A stretch of DNA of 64,000 bases, taken from assembly GCA_041671525.1 (NCBI GenBank), contig JBAZBJ010000001.1, positions 66,356-130,355 on the forward strand. Direction: 5' to 3'. The notes under the pieces are model-generated. The model was not told where the DNA came from and did not search any database. It saw only the letters and a program-made list of their open reading frames with translations. This document shows, piece after piece, positions 23,646 through 32,578 of the stretch (its first letter is position 1; each line of letters begins with the position of its first letter). The translations under genes and the position numbers were made by a program. This stretch comes from UBA11098 sp041671525 (lineage in GTDB: Bacteria; Patescibacteriota; Minisyncoccia; Moranbacterales; UBA2206).

Positions 23646-24818
23646 ATGCCTCCAACAAACAGAGGAACTGAGAGTTTAGGTGTTACGCGAAAATACGATG
23701 TATCTGATGTGATTTCGCTTCTTGATGTAGCCCGTTATCCATTGCTTGCCATTCTTACGAATGCAGGAAAAGATCCTGTCACTAAACAGGGAAATGCCCT
23801 CAAAAAGAAAGAAACGACCGACCCCGAATTCAAATGGTTTGAAGATAAATTCGGTGCTCGTGAAGATATCGTTTCAGGAAATCAGGCAGGTGCTACTTCA
23901 TTGGTCGTAACGAACGGTTCATATTTCAGTATCGGTGATGTTTTGCTTTGCGTGAAATCAACGCAGGCCACTAATAATCCGACAGGAGAGGTCATGCTTG
24001 TTACTAATGTGAATACGAACACCTTGACGCTTCAGCGCCAAGTAGGCGACGGATCATTGGGTGGCGGGTTGCTCCAGCAAAACGATATCATTTGGATTAT
24101 CGGAAATGCCAATGAGGAAGGTGCCAGCATACGGGAAATAAAAGCAACTGCGATTGCAGAAGCTATCAACTACTGTCAGATATTCAGAACAACTATTGGT
24201 ATCACTGAAACTGCACGTAATACCGTAGGATGGACCAAAGAAAGCGATTTCGATTATCAGACTCGCAAAAAAGGTATCGAGCATTTGGTTGATGTAGAAA
24301 GAGCTTTCATGTTCGGCAAAAAAGAACTTATCATGAGTGGCGTTCATCCGAAAAGATTTACCGGCGGTATTTTCCAAAGAGTGAATCAGGTTGTTTCAAA
24401 TGTGACCACGCGCGATGACTTCAACGGTTTTCTGAGAACATTGTTTACTCATGGAAATTCTGAAAAATATCTTCTCGCTTCAGGTTACGTTTTGGACAAG
24501 ATCAGTAGTTTTGCGCACGATAAGCTCCAGATAGTTCAGGGAGAAAAGACATTCGGACTCAGCATTGTGAAATATCAATCTCCGCACGGTACGCTTAATA
24601 TTTTGAAACACGATTTGCTCGCGGGTGATTTATACGGAAAAGCCGCTATCGGATTGGATATGGAAGCTTTGACTTATAGATTTCTTTCAAATCGTGATAC
24701 GAAACTTCTTACTAATCGACAGGCTCCAGGAGAAGATTCAAATGTAAATGAATATTTGACTGAATGCGGACTTCAGCTTGAACAACCGGAACGTCATGCA
24801 GTAGTAAAATTTGCTTGA
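23646..24818 (+). CDS. Major capsid protein (SU10/DUF5309-type)
   Basis: A 390-residue capsid protein. It has the features of the SU10-type HK97-fold group: an N-terminal VSDVISLLDVARYPLLAIL helix, the FKWFEDKFGAREDIV extended region, a beta-rich insertion (residues 80-150), the RTTIGITETARNTVGW and ERAFMFGKKE spine-helix regions, and a C-terminal TDGE-like ECGLQLEQPERHAVVKFA strand. Encoded right after the scaffold gene. Roughly 400 copies build the head in such phages. A long hairpin follows the gene, perhaps stabilising or limiting read-through of this abundant message. Confidence 0.88.
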   Translation: MPPTNRGTESLGVTRKYDVSDVISLLDVARYPLLAILTNAGKDPVTKQGNALKKKETTDPEFKWFEDKFGAREDIVSGNQAGATSLVVTNGSYFSIGDVLLCVKSTQATNNPTGEVMLVTNVNTNTLTLQRQVGDGSLGGGLLQQNDIIWIIGNANEEGASIREIKATAIAEAINYCQIFRTTIGITETARNTVGWTKESDFDYQTRKKGIEHLVDVERAFMFGKKELIMSGVHPKRFTGGIFQRVNQVVSNVTTRDDFNGFLRTLFTHGNSEKYLLASGYVLDKISSFAHDKLQIVQGEKTFGLSIVKYQSPHGTLNILKHDLLAGDLYGKAAIGLDMEALTYRFLSNRDTKLLTNRQAPGEDSNVNEYLTECGLQLEQPERHAVVKFA

Positions 24819-24833
24819 TAGATATCTGAGGAT

Positions 24834-24930
24834 CCTTCAGGTTCTGGTCGGACGGGCACGCTTTCCAAACCCGCCTGACCAGAGGGAAAGCCCTTGAAGG
24901 GTACCGCAGTAAATAAAGGTCGAACTGCGG
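24834..24930 (+). promoter_or_regulatory. Long hairpin after the capsid gene
   Basis: TCTGGTCGGACGGG (24843-24856) pairs with CCCGCCTGACCAGA (24870-24883) at 13 of 14 positions counting one G-U, with an outer CCTTCA/TTGAAGG stem. A second hairpin CCGCAGT/ACTGCGG spans 24904-24930. No T run follows, so it is not a classic terminator; it may shield the 3' end of the capsid message or give partial termination. Confidence 0.6.
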
Positions 24931-24958
24931 ATAATTTAAAAATAATTTTCAATCAACT

Positions 24959-25393
24959 ATGGCAAAGGCAAAAACATCAACACCTGAAAAACCTAAGGTG
25001 AAGTCAAAACGTTATGCGACCCGTTACGGTCATCACTACAGTATAGTGATGATTCCTACGGTAACTGAAGTGATTAATGGAATCGCCGTAACACGTCCGG
25101 GAAAAACGATCGAATTTAAAAACGGCATCTATGAGACAAGCGAGCAATACGAGCAAGACTTTTTGGATAAATCTCCGTTCGTGGGCATCGATTATCAAGA
25201 AGTTACAAAGGCGGTAAACTCGGCGCTTGTAAGTAAATCGCTTGCTGAAAGAGAATCTGAATTGAAAGCAAAAGAAGATGAATTGAGTCGCAGAGAAATG
25301 GCACTGAAAGGCAAGGAGGAAGGATCAGAAATTACCAGCGAAGACGCAGGCTCGTCAAAGGAAAAAACAAAAAGTAAACAGCCGAAGTTTTAA
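24959..25393 (+). CDS. Hypothetical phage head protein
   Basis: A 144-residue protein with a lysine-rich disordered N-terminus, a compact middle (GHHYSIVMIPTVTEVINGIAVTRPGKTIEFKNG, written in parts: beta-rich), and a long charged C-terminal helix (ESELKAKEDELSRREMALKGKEE). Follows the capsid gene, so a decoration or head-completion role is possible. Preceded by AAGGTCGAA. Not recognised. Confidence 0.5.
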   Translation: MAKAKTSTPEKPKVKSKRYATRYGHHYSIVMIPTVTEVINGIAVTRPGKTIEFKNGIYETSEQYEQDFLDKSPFVGIDYQEVTKAVNSALVSKSLAERESELKAKEDELSRREMALKGKEEGSEITSEDAGSSKEKTKSKQPKF

Positions 25394-25443
25394 ATTAGGT
25401 GATCAAAGGTCGAATAAAAATTACTAACTAAAAAGCAAACGGT

Positions 25444-25737
25444 ATGACATTGGAAAGCAAATCCAAATTCTCAGTAAATGAAGCTACAGTAGCGGCTGCG
25501 GGTACGGCTGTGCAACTTCCTGATTTTGCAGTGGCAGAATCATGCGAACTGATAATCAAAGCGAAGCGCACGAACAAGGGATCTATCAAGATAGGAGAAT
25601 CGCAGGCGCAGGCACAAGCCGGAAAATTTACTCTGGAACCAGGCGAAGCGGTAAAATTGCGAATAGGTAATGCAAATAAAGCCTTCATAGATGCTGAAAT
25701 AGGAGGCGATAAAGTAGAGCTTATAGTGGAACAATAA
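25444..25737 (+). CDS. Probable phage decoration-type beta protein
   Basis: A 97-residue protein predicted almost entirely beta: evenly spaced strands (AVQLPDF, CELIIKAK, GSIKIGES, KFTLEPGEAVKLRIG, AFIDAE, KVELIVE). Small beta sandwiches of this kind next to capsid genes often decorate the shell or line the neck. It has the AAGGTCGAA motif upstream. Function inferred from position and secondary structure. Confidence 0.5.
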   Translation: MTLESKSKFSVNEATVAAAGTAVQLPDFAVAESCELIIKAKRTNKGSIKIGESQAQAQAGKFTLEPGEAVKLRIGNANKAFIDAEIGGDKVELIVEQ

Positions 25738-25746
25738 TAAAATCTT

Positions 25747-26334
25747 ATGGCGGACTTCATTTCACAAAAAGGAGACTTTTCATTTCTGAGAATAAAAAAG
25801 ACAGGTAGATATTTCGGAGCATTTCTTACGGGTGGCACTGTCGCAACGCAGGCATTAGCTTCGGCAAATTCGCTGCGTGCTTTTCCGTTTTTCGTTCCCA
25901 AGACAATGAAATTCGATAGAATTGCAATTCGCGTAAGTACTCTTGCTACCGGCACTACTCCGAGAGTTCGTCTAGGTGTTTATGAAGATAAGGGCGATGA
26001 AAGTGTTTATCCCGGAGCATTAGTATTGGATGCTGGTGAAGTCGCTGTCAATACTACGGGTCTCAAAGAACTTGTTGTCGATCTTACATTGAAAGGCGGG
26101 AAACTTTATTGGCTGGCGCTTCTTGGGCAGGACACTGCATCGTTAGCTGTTGCAGCAATACCGGCAGCCGATGCATTGGCTACCTTTCTAGGTTTGGACA
26201 GTGGACTTACCGGCACTCCTTTTCTAGGTTATGCGGTTACACAAGCCTATGGAATATTGCCGTTAAATTTTCCGACAGCCGGTCTTACGGATTGGAGTCT
26301 GCCCGTGCCACTTATCGCTTTGCGTAAAGCATAA
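25747..26334 (+). CDS. Phage structural protein, beta-rich
   Basis: A 195-residue protein with strands throughout and a MKFDRIAIRVSTLATGTTPRVRLGVYED segment (in parts) reminiscent of jelly-roll receptor-binding or fibre-associated domains. Lies nine bases before the amidase protein that also begins with jelly-roll-like repeats. Likely virion component; no named family. Confidence 0.5.
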   Translation: MADFISQKGDFSFLRIKKTGRYFGAFLTGGTVATQALASANSLRAFPFFVPKTMKFDRIAIRVSTLATGTTPRVRLGVYEDKGDESVYPGALVLDAGEVAVNTTGLKELVVDLTLKGGKLYWLALLGQDTASLAVAAIPAADALATFLGLDSGLTGTPFLGYAVTQAYGILPLNFPTAGLTDWSLPVPLIALRKA

Positions 26335-26342
26335 ACAAATCG

Positions 26343-27983
26343 ATGAAATATGTAGAAAAAATTCATGCTTCGGTTATTGAAACGATTGATGATGGACGCG
26401 AGCAGGATGGAGCTACATGGAACGGTGCAGGCAATTCCGGCAACGTCATCACTTTTGGAAACCTTAGCGGTTCCAAATATTCCGGAACATTTCGATTCAG
26501 GAATATCAATATTCCCAGAAATGCAATCATTGTTTTTGCCAGACTGAAAATTCGCCCGGCTGTCACAGACTCACAGGATCCTGACGTCAAACTGATAATC
26601 AAAGGAATAAAAGAAGCTGATACCAAACCGTTCACGCAAACTTCCCGGCCGAGTCAACGTCAGAAAACCGTAAACAGTGTTCCTTGGCATATCGTTAAGA
26701 AATGGGAAGTTCATGAATGGACGCAAACACCTAATTTGAAATTGATAATCGAAGAAATTGTGGCTCAGGCCGCTTGGAAAGCGGGCAATGCACTTGCTCT
26801 TTCAGTAGAAGATAATGGGTCAGTCTCCAATCAAACAGAAACATGTTACGACTCTAGCAAAGGAGCAGGATATGCGGCAGAACTGGACATATGGTATACG
26901 ACATTGAATGTCAGCATCGGTACTATTGCCGGCACGGATCGTGACGGAGTAGAGACGGACAGATTAACATGGCAATCAAGCCCGACAGGAAATGTTATTG
27001 CTCTCGGCAACGATGGAGCATCCATTAACGAGGGAGGTTTTATATTCAGTGCCCTGAATATTCCGCGTTATGCGAACATTGTCGGAGCCCATCTTCTTCT
27101 TACTCAGGCAGATCAGAACAATCGATTTCCAAATCTTCTAATAAAGGGATTCGCTGAAGATAGCCCCTCACCTTTTGCAAGCAACGGAACTAACCGACCT
27201 TCTGTCAGATCAAAAACAAAAGCTCAGGTTGAATGGACTATAGGCGAAACGGTAAATGGTACTTTTGTTGGAATTCATTGGTCAGCCAACAGTGTATATG
27301 AATCGCCAGATATTCGCGAGATAGTTCAGGAAATCGTGGACCGCGAGGGATGGACTCAAACGAGCAATCTTGGAATCGTGCTGGAAAATCTTTCGTCCTG
27401 GAGCGGACAATATAAACTGCCATGGGACTATGTGAAAAGCAATGGAGAATTCGCGGCAAAAATTCTGGTCGTGTGGGATGCTTTGAGAAGTTTTCGTACC
27501 ACAAAAAAAGATGTGCAAAAATTCGAAAAATCAAATTATCCCGAATTCATAATAGTACACCACACTGCAACTCCTCGTGATTCTACTCGTTTCGCTACCA
27601 TCAAGAATAATCATATAGGGATAGGATGGGGCGATATTGCATATCATCATTGGATTGCGGGAGCGATGGACGGAATCGGAACCCATTTTGTTGGACGTCC
27701 TGAGAACAAGATCGGCGCGCATGCAGATACTGAAAAAATGAATTACCGATCGATAGGCATAGCAATGTGTGGAAACTTTCATCCTGCTAGCGGAAATGAG
27801 CAACCCAGTTCCGAGCAGCTGGCAACACTTCAGAATCTTCTGGACAAAATAAGAAAAGAGCGGGGGATTCCGAAAGAAAGAGTGCTGGGACACCGGGAAG
27901 TTCCGGATGCAACCGATTGTCCGGGAGATAATCTGATGGAATATATAAAACGATACCGTGCTACGGGCAGATTAATCAATTGA
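26343..27983 (+). CDS. Virion-associated N-acetylmuramoyl-L-alanine amidase with two N-terminal beta domains
   Basis: A 546-residue protein. Residues 1-190 and 190-380 are two copies of a beta-sandwich unit, shown by repeated (N)GNVI-FG/LGN, FRFRNINIPR / FSALNIPRY, and W...I.EIV.....W. elements; these look like carbohydrate-binding jelly rolls. Residues about 395-530 form an Amidase_2/PGRP domain with the zinc-binding HHTATP, HADTEKM and CPGDNL motifs and YHHWIAG. It cleaves the amide bond between glycan and peptide in murein, probably during entry since it is encoded among head and tail genes. A second, single-domain amidase for lysis is encoded at 36761. Confidence 0.85.
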   Translation: MKYVEKIHASVIETIDDGREQDGATWNGAGNSGNVITFGNLSGSKYSGTFRFRNINIPRNAIIVFARLKIRPAVTDSQDPDVKLIIKGIKEADTKPFTQTSRPSQRQKTVNSVPWHIVKKWEVHEWTQTPNLKLIIEEIVAQAAWKAGNALALSVEDNGSVSNQTETCYDSSKGAGYAAELDIWYTTLNVSIGTIAGTDRDGVETDRLTWQSSPTGNVIALGNDGASINEGGFIFSALNIPRYANIVGAHLLLTQADQNNRFPNLLIKGFAEDSPSPFASNGTNRPSVRSKTKAQVEWTIGETVNGTFVGIHWSANSVYESPDIREIVQEIVDREGWTQTSNLGIVLENLSSWSGQYKLPWDYVKSNGEFAAKILVVWDALRSFRTTKKDVQKFEKSNYPEFIIVHHTATPRDSTRFATIKNNHIGIGWGDIAYHHWIAGAMDGIGTHFVGRPENKIGAHADTEKMNYRSIGIAMCGNFHPASGNEQPSSEQLATLQNLLDKIRKERGIPKERVLGHREVPDATDCPGDNLMEYIKRYRATGRLIN

Positions 27984-27990
27984 AAACAGT

Positions 27991-28647
27991 ATGCAGTTAC
28001 AAGAATTTTTACAGGATCTTAATGCCCGCATGTCGGCCGCCAAAACGACTGGGTTTTGGAATGAGGCAGACAAAAAAAGATGGATAAACAAATCCATAGT
28101 GCGTGCTTGCAATTTTGCAAGATGGAATTTTCTTAATCATCATTCCACTCAACTGACAGAGAAAGATACAGAAGCATATTTTTTACCATTCGATTATCGG
28201 CAGGGTGGAATGATGTTTTTGAAAGTTGATGGACAGGAACATGCAAAGACAAACATTGAAAATTATCAGAGCTGCAATTATTTATGGGAGCGAGTATTTT
28301 GTCTTATCGGTGATCAATTTCTGATCAAACCTGCCCCTTCAAATGACGGAAAGATCATTGATATATATTATCGTCGCCGTCTTATCCCACTCGTCAATGA
28401 CACCGATGAACCTGTGACGCCTGAAGAAATGGACGAGGCAATAATAAAATTCACACTCGGTATTTGCCTGAAAAAGGAACCTAACCGAAGTACAGATGCT
28501 GACAGAAATATCTTGGAAGCGACTGCTATTCTTCAGCAGATAAAAGACAGGCAGGATGAAGAAATTGGAGAGGCGGGGTTTGTCGGACAGGCCACGAGTT
28601 CACGATTTCTATATCGAAGCTGTAATCCAGGGGATTTCAACGAATAA
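27991..28647 (+). CDS. Head-tail connector/adaptor protein (P22 gp4-like, tentative)
   Basis: A 218-residue, mostly helical protein beginning with LQEFLQDLNARM and containing WINKSIVRACNFARWNFL, YFLPFDYRQ and IDIYYRRRLIPL. Proteins of this size and look follow the capsid genes in short-tailed phages and close the portal. The last 15 codons overlap an alternative start of the next gene, but ATG 28652 there is preferred. Assigned from position and general pattern. Confidence 0.6.
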   Translation: MQLQEFLQDLNARMSAAKTTGFWNEADKKRWINKSIVRACNFARWNFLNHHSTQLTEKDTEAYFLPFDYRQGGMMFLKVDGQEHAKTNIENYQSCNYLWERVFCLIGDQFLIKPAPSNDGKIIDIYYRRRLIPLVNDTDEPVTPEEMDEAIIKFTLGICLKKEPNRSTDADRNILEATAILQQIKDRQDEEIGEAGFVGQATSSRFLYRSCNPGDFNE

Positions 28648-28651
28648 AATT

Positions 28652-30097
28652 ATGGGACTTAGCGCATACAGAATAAAAGGTTTTCGAGGTGGCATCGCGG
28701 ATGACGCATATAAAGGCGTGGTCGGAGCATTTCGTTTCGGTCAAGGTCTGGATATCAGAAATGGTTCCGATACCATGAAATGCAATCAGGCTCTCATGAA
28801 AGATTCAGGAGACATCGTTATGGATTTGATTCTATTTTTTGTTCCAGCTTCCAATGGAAAGTTATACGGATTCGGGAATGCAGGAAAAATATATCGCAAG
28901 GATTCCATCACTTCTGCATGGTTCTTGGTTTATACGGATCCTGACGGAAGGATTAGTGGAGCTGACGAATATACGAACAATAATGGATCGGGAAGCTACA
29001 TTCCTTATTTATATTGGGCCACTGAAACGAAGTTCAAACGTATCCCACTTTCAGGCAACTGGAGCAGCGACGTTCAAACGGTTGGAAATCTGAACGGCGA
29101 TCCTTCTTGGCATACGATGACTATGGCCGTAGGCGTTTTGCAGATCTGTGACGGACGATATATTGCACTGATTGATTACGAAGGAAATTTCAATAATCAG
29201 GCATTGGATGTAATTGCGGGTAACAGAGCAAAGGCGATTCTTCCGCAGGATCAAATTGCTGTTATAGGTTCAACTAAGGGAGACAAAATAGAAGAAGGCT
29301 GGCTTTGGACTTGGGATAAGCTGCAACCATCCTGGATATTGAGACGCATGGTTGCAGAAAAAGGAATCAATGCAATGATTCAAACCGATTTCATAATGAT
29401 TCAGGCAGGTATAAGTGGTGGACTTTACTTTTGGGACATGGTGAATATATTCAGATTCAAAGCATTTCCCGGAGGTGGGTGGGTAAATCCTGGAGCGATA
29501 GCGAATCAGAAAGGAATTGCTCTTTTTGGAGTGACGGGATCGGATAAATGCGGACTGTATTCTTATGGACGATTGAGCAAAAACGAACCATATTCTTTGA
29601 ACCTAGAATACATACCTTCACATGGAAAAGTGATCGACGTGGAAATTGGAGCGGTGACTGTGTATGGAGATCAGATGTTTTTATCTTGGAAAGACGGTTC
29701 AACTTATGGTGTGGACACGGTTGATTTGAACAATAAATCAGATGCCAGATATGAAGGACTGGTTTTTGATGCAGGGGAGCCTGAGTTGCAAAAAGGATTC
29801 AGGCACATAAAGCTACTGACCAGACCTATGCCCGCTCAATGCTGGATAAAAGCATATTATCGCATTAACGAGCAGGGAGATTGGAAGCAGGCCTTTCTGG
29901 AAGACGGCTCTGATTGTTTCGACAAAGAAGGAAAAACAAAAACTGTTTTCACTATTGAAACTGGTGACGATGAAAATGATGAGGAGAAAGGCAAGGGAGA
30001 AACTTTCGAGCTGGCATTTGATCTTCATCCACTGGGGAATGATACCCCGGAGATTGTGGCGGCCAGTACCTATTTTGAACCTATAGGCATTCTATAA
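28652..30097 (+). CDS. Phage tail/DNA-stabilisation protein, beta-propeller-like
   Basis: A 481-residue protein from ATG 28652, four bases after the adaptor stop; an upstream in-frame ATG (28556) lies inside the adaptor gene and is rejected. Regularly spaced WxxD/GxxY repeats (AWFLVYTDPDGRIS, YIPYLYWATETKFKRI, WLWTWDKLQPSW, GLYFWDMVNIFRF) suggest a beta-propeller, as in the P22 gp10-type plug proteins below the adaptor. The C-terminal part (IKAYYRINEQGDWKQ...) is beta. Fits a short-tailed phage. Confidence 0.6.
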   Translation: MGLSAYRIKGFRGGIADDAYKGVVGAFRFGQGLDIRNGSDTMKCNQALMKDSGDIVMDLILFFVPASNGKLYGFGNAGKIYRKDSITSAWFLVYTDPDGRISGADEYTNNNGSGSYIPYLYWATETKFKRIPLSGNWSSDVQTVGNLNGDPSWHTMTMAVGVLQICDGRYIALIDYEGNFNNQALDVIAGNRAKAILPQDQIAVIGSTKGDKIEEGWLWTWDKLQPSWILRRMVAEKGINAMIQTDFIMIQAGISGGLYFWDMVNIFRFKAFPGGGWVNPGAIANQKGIALFGVTGSDKCGLYSYGRLSKNEPYSLNLEYIPSHGKVIDVEIGAVTVYGDQMFLSWKDGSTYGVDTVDLNNKSDARYEGLVFDAGEPELQKGFRHIKLLTRPMPAQCWIKAYYRINEQGDWKQAFLEDGSDCFDKEGKTKTVFTIETGDDENDEEKGKGETFELAFDLHPLGNDTPEIVAASTYFEPIGIL

Positions 30098-30101
30098 AAT
30101 C

Positions 30102-31211
30102 ATGGGAGAATTTTTGCAAAAAATTTTTGGCAATCAGCAAATAGATGATCAGCCATTTCCGGAGATTCCTCCACATACGCATGATGGGGAAAATTCATCT
30201 TTGCTTGCTCCTTCTTCGATAGATTCGTTTCAGATAAAATCAGGAGCCATCAATACGTCAGCTTTGGCGGATGATTCTGTAAATTCCGATAAAATAATTG
30301 ACAGCGCCATTCTTAGCGAGCATCTGGATGCGCTATCTGTAACCGAGCAGAAACTTGCGGATGCTGCGGTAGCAACATCAAAAATACGAAACGGATCAGT
30401 CAATGCCTCCAAGCTCATTCAATCCGAAGCCGTCGTGACTTTAGCGGCTCAAATAGATACTGCAGTAATAATCGGAGCGCATATCGGCACGGGTGTTATT
30501 CAAAATGCACATTTGGGAAACGCAATTATAAGTTCCGCTAAAATCGTCGACGGTGCAATCATAAATGCCAAAATTGGAAACGGACAGATTACCTCAGCAA
30601 AGATAGGTCTGGCAGAAGTCCAAAATGCTAATATAGAAAATTTGGCAGTCAGTGGGGCCAAGATTCAAGATTTGGCAGTTACCAACGCTAAGATCGCGAA
30701 TCTTGCGATAGATAATGCCAAAATTGCTAATGTCTGTGCCGACAAGATTACTGCAGGAATGATTAATTTGACTTCGACTGGATATCTGGCCACGCCTTAT
30801 GGTGGAATACGAATCGGCTATTTGCGTCAAATCGGAGGCGTTTCCATTTACGGAATCCAAGCTGGCCCTGGACACGGACTTATGCTTGATGATGGAGCTA
30901 ATGGATACGCCAGAATGTGGATAGACACTTCGGGAAACCGACCTCTTGTTATTGATGCCACATCCAGTGATCGAATTTTTTTCAAAGCATCAAGCGGAAA
31001 TGATGTCATGCGCATTTATGGAAACAATGCAGTCAGTGGAGGTTTCGTGGACGTTCTTACATCGATGCGCATCGGGGACAATAAACCTGATGATCCAGTG
31101 GAGGGTCAGATGTATTGGGAAAAGTATCCTGGTGATATGGGATCCGGCGGAAGACTGATGATTTATAACGGATTCAGTTGGCATGGAGTCGCATGGTTTG
31201 ATGATATTTAA
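30102..31211 (+). CDS. Phage tail fibre-like protein with AKI repeats
   Basis: A 369-residue protein. After a short Pro-rich N-terminus, residues 40-220 are made of many short repeats of the type GAIINAKIGNGQI, each about 10-20 residues with N/S-AKI at the centre, typical of trimeric fibres with a repetitive shaft. The C-terminus (GGVSIYGIQAG...GFSWHGVAWF) is globular and Gly-rich and probably binds the cell surface. Two bases separate it from the preceding structural gene. No DGR-like variable repeat is found in it. Confidence 0.75.
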   Translation: MGEFLQKIFGNQQIDDQPFPEIPPHTHDGENSSLLAPSSIDSFQIKSGAINTSALADDSVNSDKIIDSAILSEHLDALSVTEQKLADAAVATSKIRNGSVNASKLIQSEAVVTLAAQIDTAVIIGAHIGTGVIQNAHLGNAIISSAKIVDGAIINAKIGNGQITSAKIGLAEVQNANIENLAVSGAKIQDLAVTNAKIANLAIDNAKIANVCADKITAGMINLTSTGYLATPYGGIRIGYLRQIGGVSIYGIQAGPGHGLMLDDGANGYARMWIDTSGNRPLVIDATSSDRIFFKASSGNDVMRIYGNNAVSGGFVDVLTSMRIGDNKPDDPVEGQMYWEKYPGDMGSGGRLMIYNGFSWHGVAWFDDI

Positions 31212-31243
31212 AACAAAAAGTTAAAAATAAATTCAATAATTTT

Positions 31244-31459
31244 ATGTTCAAGAAAAAATTGGATAAAACGGATCTTGAAGAAATTCGAAAACGGCAGGAA
31301 ATGATCCATCAACACACCCTAATAGCTCAGGCATTGGAAACGCAAAAGCAGAATTTTATTGTCGGAAGATTTCATAAGTACAGTCTTGATCCTGCCAAGG
31401 AATATAGTTTTGATTTGAAGACAGGAAAAATAACGGAAAGCAAAAAAGCAAACACTTAA
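31244..31459 (+). CDS. Small hypothetical phage protein
   Basis: A 71-residue charged helical protein (LDKTDLEEIRKRQEMIHQHTLIAQ) between the fibre and coiled-coil genes. No recognisable motif. Position suggests a tail or ejection accessory role. Confidence 0.5.
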   Translation: MFKKKLDKTDLEEIRKRQEMIHQHTLIAQALETQKQNFIVGRFHKYSLDPAKEYSFDLKTGKITESKKANT

Positions 31460-31469
31460 TATCAAATAT

Positions 31470-32561
31470 ATGGCAGATAACAGTGCGACAAATGTCGATT
31501 GGAATCAATTCAGAAGTCAGATGGAACAATTAGGCAGAAATGTTAGCGGACAATCGACACCACCATCTAATACGGCCGGCACATCGGGCGGATATAGCTT
31601 TTCGTCTTTGCAAAATAAAATTGATAAAGTTCAGAAAAAAGTCGATAAAGCGCAGAGCAAACTCAAAAATTATTATACTGATCGGTACGATGAGGAATAT
31701 AAGAGCCAGGGCTTGGGAGATGTGAAAGCGAAAATATCAGACATGGATTCCAAAATAGCAGGTGAAAAGATAACGCGGGACGAATCAGTAAGCAAAACAA
31801 GACAGAATCCTTATTATTCCGCGGCCAACATTAGCGGAGAATCATCTGAAATTGAAAGACTTTCAAATTCTAAGATCAATAATTATGTCGATGAGAGAAA
31901 TAGTCTGGCAGGCACATACAACAGCACCTTGGATGAAGTGACGAAAAAGGTAGCTACAGAAACTGCTGAAAAGGAAAAAGAAGTAGAGGATATGAAATAC
32001 GGCCTCGCTAGTATGACGAAACAGCTGAGTGATTATCAGGATTTGATCAAATCCGAACTGCAGAGACAAAATGACGAGCAACATTGGGAAATGGAATTCA
32101 TGTTGAAACTTCAGGATGCGAATCAGAGAGCGAAGGGCGGAAGCGGTTCGGTTAGTGAAAGACTATCTTCGCGTGTCGAACAGGGACTGGAACCCGATCC
32201 CACTATGCGCGCAACCGCTCAGCGATTATTGAGTCAGAGCGTTGATGATCCGACAAGACTGGGATACACGGGGGATCTTTCTGTGCAGCTTGAATCGGAA
32301 ATGGATTATATCAAAAAACAAACACCCCAAGCAGATTCAGGTGCTCAGAAAAGCATGACCAAAGAAGGAACGTTCCGCAGAGAAATTAGAGATGCATGGA
32401 AAGAAGGGTATAACACTGATCAACTCAAACAAATTTATGGAAACGTGGGCTTTGATGATTCGAAAAAATCACCTGGTGAAATTATTGATGACGAGTGGCA
32501 TATAAAAACAGCTCCAGGAATCGGAGGATTTTTAGGTCGACTTTTTCGTCTCGGAGTTTAA
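31470..32561 (+). CDS. Coiled-coil phage protein, possible ejection protein
   Basis: A 363-residue protein that is low-complexity at its N-terminus (Gly/Ser/Thr), then long coiled coils (residues 45-75, 150-200). The C-terminus (REIRDAWKEGYNTDQLKQIYGNVG, FLGRLFRLGV) is helical and ends with a hydrophobic motif. In short-tailed phages helical proteins encoded here are often ejected with DNA. The downstream gene starts 18 bases after it. Role is inference. Confidence 0.55.
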   Translation: MADNSATNVDWNQFRSQMEQLGRNVSGQSTPPSNTAGTSGGYSFSSLQNKIDKVQKKVDKAQSKLKNYYTDRYDEEYKSQGLGDVKAKISDMDSKIAGEKITRDESVSKTRQNPYYSAANISGESSEIERLSNSKINNYVDERNSLAGTYNSTLDEVTKKVATETAEKEKEVEDMKYGLASMTKQLSDYQDLIKSELQRQNDEQHWEMEFMLKLQDANQRAKGGSGSVSERLSSRVEQGLEPDPTMRATAQRLLSQSVDDPTRLGYTGDLSVQLESEMDYIKKQTPQADSGAQKSMTKEGTFRREIRDAWKEGYNTDQLKQIYGNVGFDDSKKSPGEIIDDEWHIKTAPGIGGFLGRLFRLGV

Positions 32562-32578
32562 ATAAGTATAAAACATTT

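Noticed and set aside
30240..30770. CRISPR-like or tandem DNA repeat
   Set aside because: The periodicity is in the protein (AKI repeats of a fibre shaft); DNA copies differ too much and there are no spacers.
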